From contig JBANSL010000018.1 in NCBI GenBank assembly GCA_037127255.1, positions 11,071,175-11,135,174 of the forward strand: 64,000 bases of DNA. Direction: 5' to 3'. Shown in pieces: positions 1 to 10,400 of the stretch; the stretch's first letter is position 1; each line of letters opens with the position of its first letter. The notes beneath the pieces are model-generated. The model was not told the origin of the DNA. It did not search any database and saw only the letters and a program-made list of their open reading frames with translations. This stretch comes from Persicaria tinctoria. Taxonomy: Eukaryota > Streptophyta > Magnoliopsida > Caryophyllales > Polygonaceae. Position numbers and translations under genes: made by a program.

Positions 1-1
1 A

Positions 2-1198
2 GTTAAGAAACGAATATGGTACGTTTGGAATTGTTTGTCTGGTGGATTTCAGGATATTGCAGTTTTGGTGTTGTGTATGGAAGGTGTTTTTGTCATAAGA
101 AGCTTGGTGGGTTTATATGATCAACTTTACTTTGTGATTCATGTGGGTTTTATCTTGTGTAAATTTCGGTTGTGGCTGCTGGACGATATATTGGGATATA
201 AGTGCATAAATTTGGTGATAACTTCTGCCTGTATTATTTTGATTAGTCACATTATCTCTGTCTATATTACTATGCATATGCCTTTCGGTTTAAACCCTCC
301 TTGCACTTATTGTGTGCTTGGTTATCAACTCCTTCTCGTGAGTAGTTTCCAATACAACCGAATCTGTATTTATTTTCTCTTGTACTGTCTTCATGGATGG
401 TCTATACTTGTAAGACTGGGTAATGGTTGCTGGTCTTTTCAAATCTTGAGTATAAGAAAACAAACGTTGCTATCTACCACCTTCCTTTTGGATTCTTGTC
501 TTCAAGGTAGTTTTGTCTTAATCCTTTGTCAAGCTTGGATTGCTAATATGTGTGTTGGGTACATGATGAAGTGGATTATTTCCCTATATAAGATAACTTC
601 TGATGGCCTGATAAGGTTCTTTCTAGTGCCACCGTCTTACATCTCTACTTCTAAGTATCCTAGACTATCAATGAGTGTCTCCACCTCTATGTCAACCCAC
701 CATATATCATTCCTAGTAGCTAAAAATATAGCACCTCAAATTGTGGTTCAACATTTCTGTACGCCAATGCCATTGTTGATTGTTCCTACTCTTAGATTAA
801 ACTATATAATGGCTAAAAATTATTTAACTAAATTTTTCTTAAAACCAATCTTCAAACTAAGGGTGGTTGGTGATATCAAATCACGCATTTATCCAATTGT
901 CCACCCTCCAAAAGTGTGCACATTTATATGGTTTTGTCGATTGATTATCATCTCCTATAGCTCTAATGTGAATAGAATTGTACAAGAGTTCGTTTGGGTG
1001 AAACATAAAAGAAAACCGGTAGGATTAACTACAACACAGACGATATATTCGTTTTCAGATCAAAGTAAGGGAAAGTATAAGCAAGTGAGAATTACACTCA
1101 GGAGTAATAATCTTCCAACTACTCGCAAAAATGTGTATAATTTGGCGCTGTCAGAAGCGTTGTACCCTTGGCTTCTGATGGATCGGGTAATCAAATAA
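2..1198 (+). CDS. LINE ORF1-like frame, 3' part, hydrophobic
   Basis: This frame is open from the first bases of the window to a TAA at 1196-1198, at least 398 codons, so its true start lies upstream. The product is hydrophobic and rich in Leu, Ile, Cys, Trp and Tyr, with several stretches that could cross a membrane; only the last ~80 residues are more polar. I see no CCHC knuckle and no DUF4283-like region, which plant L1 ORF1 proteins usually have. The stop overlaps the ORF2 start (TAATG), which fits translation by termination and reinitiation. Copy 2 has the same arrangement. Function is unknown; calling it ORF1 rests on position, strand and length, not on a recognised domain. The alternative is a chance stop-free 5' UTR. 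Confidence 0.5.
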   Translation, partial: VKKRIWYVWNCLSGGFQDIAVLVLCMEGVFVIRSLVGLYDQLYFVIHVGFILCKFRLWLLDDILGYKCINLVITSACIILISHIISVYITMHMPFGLNPPCTYCVLGYQLLLVSSFQYNRICIYFLLYCLHGWSILVRLGNGCWSFQILSIRKQTLLSTTFLLDSCLQGSFVLILCQAWIANMCVGYMMKWIISLYKITSDGLIRFFLVPPSYISTSKYPRLSMSVSTSMSTHHISFLVAKNIAPQIVVQHFCTPMPLLIVPTLRLNYIMAKNYLTKFFLKPIFKLRVVGDIKSRIYPIVHPPKVCTFIWFCRLIIISYSSNVNRIVQEFVWVKHKRKPVGLTTTQTIYSFSDQSKGKYKQVRITLRSNNLPTTRKNVYNLALSEALYPWLLMDRVIK

Positions 1199-4100
1199 TG
1201 AAAGCGTGTTTCTGGAATATCAGAGGTATAGGAAAGACGAATATCTGGACAGACCTTAAAGCTATGCGAACCAATGAGCATATCTCGCTCATGGCAATTG
1301 CTGAGATTAGAACGAATAAAATTCCTCAAGAGAAGTTTTGGAAATCGAGCGGATATAGTAAGGCTATCTGGTCGGTAGAGAATGATAGAACGGGAGGAAT
1401 AGGTCTCCTTTGGAATGAGAACTTTCTTCACAATGAAACAATTGAGGTTGACATAGTGTTACCAAGAGTAATCCGTGTTAAATACTCAAGCTTAGATAAA
1501 AAATTTACAGGAATTATATTTTTTGTCTACGCTCCTCCCCATGAGACGGACAAAGATGTCTTCTGGAATGAGTTCTCGTATATAGTCACGAGTGAGCCCC
1601 TACCATGCTTAGTTATTGGAGATTTGAATGAAATTAGTAACAGTAGTGAAAAACTAGGGGGAGCAGTGAACAACCAAGCAAGATACATTAGATTAAATCA
1701 ATTCAAAAATCAGTGCTCTCTGCTTGAGATCCCAACCTCGGGAAATCAATTTACGTGGAGGAAAAAAAGAGAAGGGGAGGATAATATATGGGAAAAGTTA
1801 GATCGTGTACTGATTCAACATGAGTTTCTTGAAACTTTCCCTGATTTAGCAACATTCAACGGAGCCTTTACAGGGTCTGACCATTGTCCTATCTCTATCT
1901 GCTTAAATTCAGGAAGAGAATCTACGCCACCTCCGTTTAAGTGTGAAAATATGTGGCTACAGAGAAAGGACTTCAGAAATGTTGTCAAACAAGCTTGGAG
2001 AATCAGATGCACGGGGTCCGCAATGTACAGGTTAGTGTACAAAACAAAGTTTATGAAAGGAAAGGCTAAAGAGTGGAACAAAAACTCCTTCGGAAATGTC
2101 TTTCGTCAAATACAAACTGTGGAAAAGGAACTGATTAATATCCAATCAAATAGAACAACCAGAACGAGTAAAGATCATCTAGTCGAAAAACAACTAATCA
2201 GGAAAAAAGAACAATTGTTAAAATTTCAAAAAGAATATTGGGGGCAGAGAGCAAAATCAAAACACATAAAGCTAACTGATTCAAACACATCTTACTTTCA
2301 TAAAGTGGCCTCTGGGAGACGAAATAGGAAAATCATTAGAAATATCACAACGAGTTCTGGTACGCAGATTGTGGGAGAAGAAAATATTCGAGAGGAAATT
2401 AAAAATGACTTTGAAAGAAGATTCTCCAAAGAACAAATTAACATGGCACTTCTTAATGATTACTTAGAACTAATACCACACGCTATAACGGATGAAGAAA
2501 ATAGGAGTCTAAGCCTACAACCATCTAATAGTGAAATAAAAAATGCGGTATGGTCACTAGGTCTCAATAAATCTCCAGGACCCGATGGAATGACAACAGA
2601 GTTCTATAAGTCCTACTGGGATATTGTCGGTAACGATGTTATCAAAGCTGTCAAAGCGTTTTTCCATTCAGGAAGAATACTCCGACAGGTCAACCATACT
2701 TTCATTACCCTATTGCCAAAATGTGACAACCCATCGAAGACAACGGATTATAGACCGATTAGTCTGTGCTCAACAATATATAAAGTAATATCGAGAATTC
2801 TAACAGAGAGACTCAAGAAGGTCGTTGGTAAGCTAATTCATCCATTTCAAGGAGCATTTGTATCTGACAGAGCAATTCAAGACAATATATTAATAGCCCA
2901 CGAGATCTTCCATTCTTTCAAAACGAGAAAAGGATCAGAGGGCTGGTTAGCAATTAAATTAGATATGGAGAAGGCTTACGACAGAGTGGATTGGACCTTC
3001 ACAGAGGCGGTACTGAGAAAATTTGGGTTTAGTAACTATGTTATTAACCTGATCATGGAATGTGTAACAACAGTTTCTTTTTCTGTATTGGTTAATAATG
3101 GGCCTACGGAGGTGTTTAAACCTTCTAGAGGATTAAGACAAGGGGATCCCATGTCTCCTTTTCTATTCATTCTCGGTGCAGAAGTGCTCGCTAAAAAACT
3201 AGGTGCTGAATCCAATATCAACCAATCTGGGATAGGCTTCAGGTTTGGTCCGTCTGGACCAAGAATCCCGTTTCTGGCGTTCGCGGATGATATTATCATT
3301 TTCACAAAAGGTAACATGACAGCGTGTGAAAAGATAAGGAAAATTGTCGATGATTACTGTCAATTGTCAGGACAGAAAGTTAACTACAACAAATCTGCAT
3401 TTCAAGGTTCTCCAGGGATACCTACATCCCGAATAGCTACTATCGAAGGATGTTTGGGTATATCAAAGCACATTAAACTGGACAAATATCTGGGGTGTCC
3501 AATTGTCGATGGGAGAGTAAATAAAAACACCTTTGAGGATATCATTAACAAAACAACAAGTCAATTATCAAAATGGAGAGCTGATTCACTATCCCAACAC
3601 GGAAGGTCTGTGCTAATAAATTCAAATTTAGCCTCAAAACCACTCTTTGCAATGCAGAGTTTCATGCTACCGGTGACAATTCACTCCACTCTAGATAAAA
3701 TCAATCGGACTTTCTTCTGGAATAAAGACCTTCAATACAAACCCCTGATAGGATGGGACAAAGTTTGCAGACCAAAAGCAAAAGGAGGAATGGGATTAAG
3801 GAAAACAAAGGAAATGAATGAGGCTCTACAGATGAAACTCATTTGGAAAATAATTGCTGAACCGGATAACTGTTGGGTCAAAATCATCAATTATAAGTAT
3901 CTGAAGTCAACACCAATACTTAAATTCGAGAAAAAAGGAAATGCTTCATGGCAATGGACGCAACTGAGAAAACTTATTAAGCCATTCAAGGAAGGTCTAG
4001 TGTGGTCAGTCGGTGATGGGAAAACAATCAAGTTTTGGCATGACAAATGGGCTCCGGTTAAGAATATCCAAAACGCTTGTCTTGATCCGACTAAAATCAA

Positions 4101-5319
4101 CTGGGAAGAAACTGTTGATCAGTACATTCGAAATGGGACATGGAATTTGGAGAAACTTAGAATGATAATGCCAAATGATATTGTGCAACAAGTAGCAAAG
4201 GTTCCCCTCCCAATAAATCAAATACAAGACAGAATGTATTGGTGGCCAGATAGAACAGGATGGTTTACAACGTCTAGTGCCTATAAACTTAACACAAGAG
4301 CAACAGAGCTTAATAATGATAATAATGCTTGGATTTGGAAATTAAATGTTCCTCCTAAAATTAAGAATTTCATGTGGAAAGTATGTCAAAATGGACTACC
4401 AACAGCTGGTCGTCTTGCTAGAAGAGGAATCGCTATACCACCCTACTGTGCCTTGTGTAATCACCATGAAGAAGACACTACCCATTTACTGTTTGAATGC
4501 AGATTTTCACTATGTTGCTCAAGCCTATCTCCTAGAGTGAAATCTATAATTTCAGACAATATCGTATTATCAAGAAATATAGAGGCATTACTGGCAAAAC
4601 TAGGTGGACTACTTGATTCAAAACAAAAACAGAAACTGGTTTTCCATTGGTGGACCATCTGGAATATTCGTAACAAATTGATCTTCCAACAACAAAAAGT
4701 ACCAAGTGAAAGAGGATTTGAAAAGCTTGTCGAATTAAATATCAATGAATGGAATAATGCAGGTAAACATTACGAAGAGGAGGGCAACAACGCACAACAT
4801 AGAGCGAGCGAACCCGGTGCAAATGTGAGGATCAGGAGGAGGGAAAAATGGAAAAAACCACCTATTGGGAAACTAAAGCTAAATTTTGATGGTGCAGCCT
4901 CGGGCCAACGACAAAGTTCAACTGGCTACATCATTCGTGACAGCACTGGAAATTCTGTAGCAATGGGAAATAATCTCATTGGCCACCAATCCCCTTTAAT
5001 GGCTGAAGCCTTGGCATTGAGATCGGGTGTTCAGAGGGCTCTCGAAATGAAAATCCCAAAAATTATAATTGAAGGAGACTTACTGACCATCATCAATCAT
5101 TTACAGGCTAAAATCAAATGTCCATGGGAAATCGAACTAATTATGTCAGATATTAGCATTCTACTTACGGGGTTTTACGAAGTTTCGTTTTCACACGTTC
5201 TTCGTAACGGCAATTGCGTGGCAGATAAGGTTGCACACCTTGCTCATATTGCCCCCATCTCTACTTTATACAATGACTCAGGTCTTACGGACCTCATCCG
5301 AAAGGATGCTGTCGGATAG
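1198..5319 (+). CDS. LINE ORF2 protein: endonuclease, reverse transcriptase, RNase H
   Basis: An intact 1,373-residue ORF2. The start is the ATG at 1198: the in-frame stop at 1138-1140 leaves only TTG as an earlier start, and copy 2 starts at the equivalent Met. Domains in order: an N-terminal EEP endonuclease (WNIRG near residue 6, acidic AEIR at 35-38, VYAPP, GDLNEI, SDHCPI); reverse transcriptase in the middle (LLPKCD, YRPISLCS, DMEKAYDRVDW, RQGDPMSPFLF, and the catalytic FADD at 695-698); a zf-RVT region around 1045-1105 (WKLNVPPKIKNFMWK with a Cys/His pattern); and a C-terminal RNase H with DG at 1231 and later acidic residues in MAEALAL and IEGD. It nicks target DNA and copies the LINE RNA at the nick. 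No stop or frameshift is present, so it may still be active. Confidence 0.93.
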   Translation: MKACFWNIRGIGKTNIWTDLKAMRTNEHISLMAIAEIRTNKIPQEKFWKSSGYSKAIWSVENDRTGGIGLLWNENFLHNETIEVDIVLPRVIRVKYSSLDKKFTGIIFFVYAPPHETDKDVFWNEFSYIVTSEPLPCLVIGDLNEISNSSEKLGGAVNNQARYIRLNQFKNQCSLLEIPTSGNQFTWRKKREGEDNIWEKLDRVLIQHEFLETFPDLATFNGAFTGSDHCPISICLNSGRESTPPPFKCENMWLQRKDFRNVVKQAWRIRCTGSAMYRLVYKTKFMKGKAKEWNKNSFGNVFRQIQTVEKELINIQSNRTTRTSKDHLVEKQLIRKKEQLLKFQKEYWGQRAKSKHIKLTDSNTSYFHKVASGRRNRKIIRNITTSSGTQIVGEENIREEIKNDFERRFSKEQINMALLNDYLELIPHAITDEENRSLSLQPSNSEIKNAVWSLGLNKSPGPDGMTTEFYKSYWDIVGNDVIKAVKAFFHSGRILRQVNHTFITLLPKCDNPSKTTDYRPISLCSTIYKVISRILTERLKKVVGKLIHPFQGAFVSDRAIQDNILIAHEIFHSFKTRKGSEGWLAIKLDMEKAYDRVDWTFTEAVLRKFGFSNYVINLIMECVTTVSFSVLVNNGPTEVFKPSRGLRQGDPMSPFLFILGAEVLAKKLGAESNINQSGIGFRFGPSGPRIPFLAFADDIIIFTKGNMTACEKIRKIVDDYCQLSGQKVNYNKSAFQGSPGIPTSRIATIEGCLGISKHIKLDKYLGCPIVDGRVNKNTFEDIINKTTSQLSKWRADSLSQHGRSVLINSNLASKPLFAMQSFMLPVTIHSTLDKINRTFFWNKDLQYKPLIGWDKVCRPKAKGGMGLRKTKEMNEALQMKLIWKIIAEPDNCWVKIINYKYLKSTPILKFEKKGNASWQWTQLRKLIKPFKEGLVWSVGDGKTIKFWHDKWAPVKNIQNACLDPTKINWEETVDQYIRNGTWNLEKLRMIMPNDIVQQVAKVPLPINQIQDRMYWWPDRTGWFTTSSAYKLNTRATELNNDNNAWIWKLNVPPKIKNFMWKVCQNGLPTAGRLARRGIAIPPYCALCNHHEEDTTHLLFECRFSLCCSSLSPRVKSIISDNIVLSRNIEALLAKLGGLLDSKQKQKLVFHWWTIWNIRNKLIFQQQKVPSERGFEKLVELNINEWNNAGKHYEEEGNNAQHRASEPGANVRIRRREKWKKPPIGKLKLNFDGAASGQRQSSTGYIIRDSTGNSVAMGNNLIGHQSPLMAEALALRSGVQRALEMKIPKIIIEGDLLTIINHLQAKIKCPWEIELIMSDISILLTGFYEVSFSHVLRNGNCVADKVAHLAHIAPISTLYNDSGLTDLIRKDAVG

Positions 5320-5330
5320 CAGTTTGCATC

Positions 5331-5345
5331 CGAATTATTACTTAA

Positions 5346-5374
<29 letters not shown>
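5331..5374 (+). other. LINE 3' tail motif plus poly(A)
   Basis: CGAATTATTACTTAAT directly precedes 28 A residues. The same CGAATTATT core stands just before the A tail of LINE copy 2 (minus strand, 45527-45542) and of a third LINE tail (minus strand, 42488-42505). It may be a sequence used by the reverse transcriptase when priming. Confidence 0.6.
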
Positions 5375-5376
<2 letters not shown>

Positions 5377-5620
5377 AAAGTGCTATCCCAATTCCATCAT
5401 TTTATAATTTGAAATAAATGCACGTACATTTTCAAATTAAATGTTGTGATCCTTAATTCCTAACAAGTAGGACACTCCATTTCCGCAATTCCCATTTCTC
5501 GGATTATTTATTTATATATACATAATATTTTGTTAATTTATTTTCTCCTATAGTTTTAAATTTGGAGGGTCGGGGGGGTGTATTTGATCGTTTACACACA
5601 CACACACACACATATATATA

Positions 5621-6428
5621 CTAGTGTAGATCCCGTCCCGTGTACGGAGAATGCGTTAATCTAATTATAAATGATTTTTTCCTCCAAAAAATAATATAAA
5701 TATAAATAAAATTAGTTCGACGGGTTATATTATATATATTCTAAATATCCTTTAATTAGATTCTCTCAAAATATAAATAAAATTCACATTTATAAGGTAC
5801 TACGTAAAAGTTTATCTATGGTTAATTAAAGCTCATGTAATTTAATTAGATAGTTGGTTTTTAAAAATATTTTAATATTCTTTTTATTAAATATGTATTA
5901 TATATTTATTACATTAGTTTAATAAAATATCTATGTACGGATGGATTGTGGCTACATATATGGCTATATAATTTTTTAATTATTTATTTTGTCCTCAAAA
6001 AATAATATAGATAGATATAAAATAACAATTGTTAAATGATTGATTTTGATATAAATAATTCTTTCCATAAAAAAATAATTTAAATATAAATAAAATAGCA
6101 CCTATCAAATATTACATATTTATCTATTAATATTTTTGGTAAGTATGACTATAAAAATTAGTTTTATTAATTATTTTTATTATTACTACTATTACGTTTA
6201 ATTATATTGATATAGTTTTTTTCCTTATATAATATTTACTCTTTTATAAGATATTTCATCTATCCAATTATATATGTTAATGGTAAAATAAAATAATTAT
6301 TTTTATTAGATTTCCTTTTTGACGGGAGAAAGTTCTGCGAGACGCGCTCACGCGCTGCCACGTAGGCAAATTCACTCACATGCCGCCACGCAGGCACCAA
6401 TGCATCGGTTTTAGTATATGTATATAGA
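5621..6428 (-). mobile_element. Helitron-like non-autonomous element
   Basis: Read on the minus strand the segment starts TCTATATACATATACTAAAA and ends CTAG. A short hairpin (CCGT-AC-ACGG) lies 17 bases before the CTAG, as expected for a Helitron 3' end. It sits between A (5620) and T (6429), the classical Helitron insertion context, within a TA-rich stretch. The interior (808 bp in all) is AT-rich with degenerate copies of an 'ataataTAAATATAAATAAAAT' type unit near 5690, 6000 and 6080 and a GC-rich patch at 6320-6400. There is no Rep/helicase ORF. The termini are short, so chance cannot be excluded. Confidence 0.45.
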
Positions 6429-6564
6429 TATATATGGCCAAATATATTAATTATTCAATGATAGAAATTAGCACACATGAGGGTCCCTATCCAAATTAGT
6501 GATTGGCTCCAATTTCCGGCTTCGCCGTTTAATTTCCAGCTAGAAAATAAAAAATAGGAACGTA

Positions 6565-7116
6565 CAAGCCATCCTACAATGCGCAACACAAGCTAAAGAA
6601 GAACGAAACGACCGGCCAAAGGGACAACGCACACAGCGAACTCTGGGGATCAGCGGACACCTCAGATTATGGACTCGAAGAGCCTTCAGATGTCAATCGC
6701 ACGTCCACGACGTCATCGAACATGACACATCAATCAACGCTCACAAGAAGCCTGCAACACAACAAGAATAGCACAGTACACTAACCCGCAATACAACCAC
6801 AAACCACACCCAAGCACAATAAAACCCCAAGACCTCGTCTCAACCCTCAAGGACGATAATAAAATCATGGGCGGCTATCACAAGGATAAGCCTAAAAGAG
6901 GCGATACAAAACAAGACAAGGAAGAGAAACCGGACAGAGATGAACCAGAAAGCGAAAAAGGCCGGTTGCGCCGCTGAGAAGGACCAACTAAGGCCGAGGA
7001 GAGCCGATGAGGCCGAGGTCGAAACTAAGGGTCGGCGAACCGATGTGAACGGGAGCCGAGGGAGGCGGAGGAAGGCAGAGGAGGCAGAGCATGGAATTGG
7101 AGGCTACCAAAGGCCA
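6565..7116. other. GC-rich segment, left half, split by Copia insertion
   Basis: From about 6565 base composition changes from AT-rich to GC/purine-rich, and it continues after the Copia element to about 12690. A low-complexity Arg/Glu/Lys-rich frame (from 6940) runs into the insertion. Nothing here resembles a known protein. The composition resembles the antisense of the GC-rich 5' regions of LINEs elsewhere in the window (for example 43.0-43.7 kb), so a decayed LINE 5' end on the minus strand is possible. I cannot assign it. Confidence 0.3.
7112..7116. repeat. Copia target site duplication, left
   Basis: GGCCA immediately before the 5' LTR, repeated at 12400-12404 immediately after the 3' LTR. 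Confidence 0.9.
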
Positions 7117-7432
7117 TGTAGAGAATATCAGTTTTGTGGTGCATTTTTAGTCATTTTCTCAGCTTTCATGCTCTTTATGTAATAAAGCTTTTAGTGAGGT
7201 AAGGGTTTCTCCCTCTCACGTGACATGTAGGGTAGTATATAAGCTCCTCTTGGTTGTGAAAAGAGAACTATTCTAGGGATTGCAGCCCTATGAAAAGACC
7301 CTAGCCGCCACCTGAAATGAATGAGCAATGATTGCTCTTTTCTTCATTTTTCTGTCATAATCTTTCATGGTTTGCTGATGTTTTTGTTTCCTTGATTTGC
7401 AATGATCATTAACTGTTATCTTACTCTTCTCA
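7117..7432 (+). repeat. Copia 5' LTR
   Basis: 316 bp from TGTAGAGAATATC to CTCTTCTCA. U3 holds a CACGTG G-box (7217-7222) about 14 bp upstream of a TATA box (TATATAAG, 7236-7243), a compact promoter that would start the genomic RNA. The 3' LTR is the same apart from one base. Confidence 0.95.
7217..7243 (+). promoter_or_regulatory. LTR promoter: G-box and TATA box
   Basis: CACGTG at 7217-7222 and TATATAAG at 7236-7243 inside the 5' LTR. The spacing is typical of a plant core promoter with an adjacent bZIP/bHLH site. Transcript start would be expected roughly 25-35 bp downstream. Confidence 0.6.
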
Positions 7433-7444
7433 TGGTATCAGAGC
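7433..7444 (+). other. Primer-binding site (initiator tRNA-Met)
   Basis: TGGTATCAGAGC begins directly after the 5' LTR. This is the standard plant Copia site complementary to the initiator methionine tRNA 3' end. Confidence 0.9.
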
Positions 7445-7497
7445 ACTAGAGTTTCGATCCTAATCTTTCTCCCTTTATCTCGTCGTAACGACGTTTT

Positions 7498-10400
7498 ATG
7501 TTCAATCTCACTGGAAACATGAGTATTCCGAATGCCACTGATTCTGCTCCAGGTAATCCGAATGATCCTTTGTATTTGTCAAACTCTGATCACCCAGGTG
7601 CTCAATTGGTAGCTGTTCCCTTTGATGGGAGTAATTTTCTTACATGGAGTCGTGGGATAACAATGGCTCTTGGAGCTAAGAACAAACTGGGGTTCACTAG
7701 TGGCACTTGTGCTAGGCCTGAAGCCACTGCTGCTGATTTTCAGAAATGGATCCGTGCAGACTTCATGGTCAGGTGTTGGATCTTAAATTCTATGAACAAG
7801 AACATTGCTGAAGCTCTTGTTTTTACTGAATCTACTAAGCAACTTTGGGATGAAGTTGTTGAGCGTTTTAGTCACACTAATGCTCCTTTGGTCTATAAAC
7901 TCAGAAAGAAATTAGGCAATGTCACTCAGGGCTCTATGTCTTTGGCTGATCTCTTTAATACTCTGAAAAGATACTGGGACGAGCTCCAAATTCTGGAGGG
8001 AGTCCCACAGTGCTCTTGTGGAGCAATGAAACAGTGCAGATGTGACATTGCTAAGAAAATTGCTGATATCGAGAACAAAAATCGGGTTATGCAGCTTTTG
8101 GCAAGTCTCAATGATGGTTATGAAGCAGCTAAAACTCAGATCTTATCTATGGAGCCTTTACCTGGGTTAAACAGGGCCTATTATATCTTACAGCAGGTAG
8201 ATCAAGGTGGTGGAACTTCAGGAACCTCTCAGGTTTCTAATGCTGATAACAGTGCTTTTGCTGCAGGAAAAAGGGGAAACTGGCAGTCTAATATGAATTC
8301 TAATCTCCAATCCAACCTTAACTCTAGATCTGATCAAGGTTACAGGAAGGATTGGAAAGAAATTAGAAAGGAAGAGAAGCTGAATAGAAAGTGTAATCAC
8401 TGTGGGTTGAATGGTCATACTGCTGAGCAATATTTCAAATTACATGGAGTTCCTGACTGGTTCAAGGAACTTAAGGAAAAGGAGAAGCAACAGGCATCCA
8501 GAGAGAAATGGAATGGGGCTTCTAAAGGAGCTGCAAATGCTGTTGGATCCATGGGATCTCCTATGCAAAGTAATCCACTAGAAGAAGAATGTTTTGAAAA
8601 GGGACAGGCTGATGGTCATATTGACAGTGCTATGGTGAATGCAGTTTATCAAGAAATCTTGAGGAAGATGAAAGGGAAAACCATCAGTGATATGTCTTCA
8701 ATCAATTTTGCAGGTATAGTCTCTTGTTCTTCTGCAAACTCTAACTGTAAGATGGGTCCAGATATTGAATGGATAGTTGATACAGGGGCTAGTGATCATA
8801 TGATGCCTAGAGACCTTTGTGTCTCTATGAAGGCTAAGCTTGCTAAACCAGTGCATATAGGGTTGCCTGATGGCACTATTAAAATTGTCACTGAAAGTGG
8901 CAAATATAAGATTTCAGATCATGTCATTCTTAATGATGTTTTGCTGGTACCCGATTTTCAGCATAGCCTATTATCTGTGGGAAAATTGCTTGATGATTTT
9001 GATTTGATAGCAATTTTCACTAGAACTTCCTGCATGATTCAGGACCCTGGAACTAGGAAGGTGTTGCTTGGAGGGATCAGAAAGCATGGGCTATATAAGA
9101 TCTTGAAGTCTGAGCAATTTCAAGGATGCAACCAATTTCAGTTTTTGAGTACTTTATTTCCTACAAGCAGTTGTAATAAAGCTAGTGTTAGCTTGGATGT
9201 TTTACATGCCAGACTGGGGCATACTTCTATGTCTAAGTTAAGACATTTGAAATTGGTTGATCAATGCATTCCTAGTGATTTTCAATGTGATATTTGCTCC
9301 ATTTCTAAGCATCACAAATTACCTTTTCCCAGAAGTGATAGCATTGCTGAGAGTGCTTTTGATTTGATCCATATGGATCTATGGGGTCCTTATAAGCATC
9401 CCACTTATAATGGATTTCATTACTTTATTACTATAGTTGATGATTATTCCAGGGTTACTTGGACTTTTCTTTTGAAGAACAAAATGCAGGTCTTCAAAGC
9501 CATCACAGATTTTGTTGCTTATGTTGGCACTCAGTTTGATAGAAAGGTGAATATTATCAGGACTGATAATGGGACAGAATTCACTTCCATACAGTGTCAA
9601 ACATTCTTTGCTACAGAAGGGATCATTCACCAAAAGAGCACAGCTTACTCACCTCAGCAAAATGGGAGGGTTGAGAGAAAACATAGACATCTAGTAGAGA
9701 CTGCTAGATCTATGAGATTGCATTCTTGCTTGCCTATCAGATTTTGGGGGGAATGTATACTTGCTGCTACTCATGTGATTAATAAAATGCCAGCTGAGAT
9801 TCTAAACTGGAAGACACCTTTTGAAAGGTTATTCAACAAAGAGCCTGGATATGGAGAGTTAAGGATTCTTGGATGTCTATGCTTTGCACCTATTCCACCC
9901 TTTGAAAAGGACAAGATGGGAGCTAAAGCTAGGAAATGTGTCTTCCTTGGCTATCCTCATGGACAAAAGGCTTATAAGGTCTGGGATCTTGAGTCAAGGA
10001 CCATGAGGATATGCAGGGATGTTGTTTTTAATGAGGGTGTTTTTCCCTTCAAGGAATAGTCTTCAGTTACAGAAAAGCATGATCCACCAAATCATAATAC
10101 TCTACCTCTTGTTAATCCAGCTGATGATCTTTACCATATTTCTCCTCCCCCTACAGCTACTCAAACACATTCCCATACACCTCCTCATTCTCCTCACATA
10201 ACTCCTTCCACATCCACTCCTGTGGATGTGGATTCACACATAAATTCTATTGCCCCAAACTCTACATCACAATCCTCCTCACTTCCTTCTGCTAACCAAA
10301 TACAGCCTCAAGATTCTTCATCACAGTCACCTGTTCTAGATGACTTAACTGTTTTCCCTCCTTTGAGGAGGTCAAATAGAGAAATGATCAGGCCCAGGAG

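Larger units (their letters stand above)
1..5374 (+). mobile_element. L1-type LINE, copy 1 (5' end outside window)
   Basis: A non-LTR retrotransposon that extends past the left edge of the window. It carries the end of an upstream ORF (ORF1-like), an intact ORF2 (endonuclease, reverse transcriptase, RNase H), a very short 3' UTR of about 27 bases and an uninterrupted run of 28 A (5347-5374). The perfect tail and open ORF2 suggest a fairly recent insertion. Its target duplication cannot be checked because the 5' end is not in the window. Copy 2 at 45.5-53.1 kb is a diverged relative with the same organisation and the same C-terminal ORF2 ending (DLI-x-KDA-x-G). Confidence 0.93.

Noticed and set aside
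6940..7182. 80-codon Arg/Glu-rich frame
   Set aside because: Runs into the Copia LTR and is low-complexity; no support as a gene.
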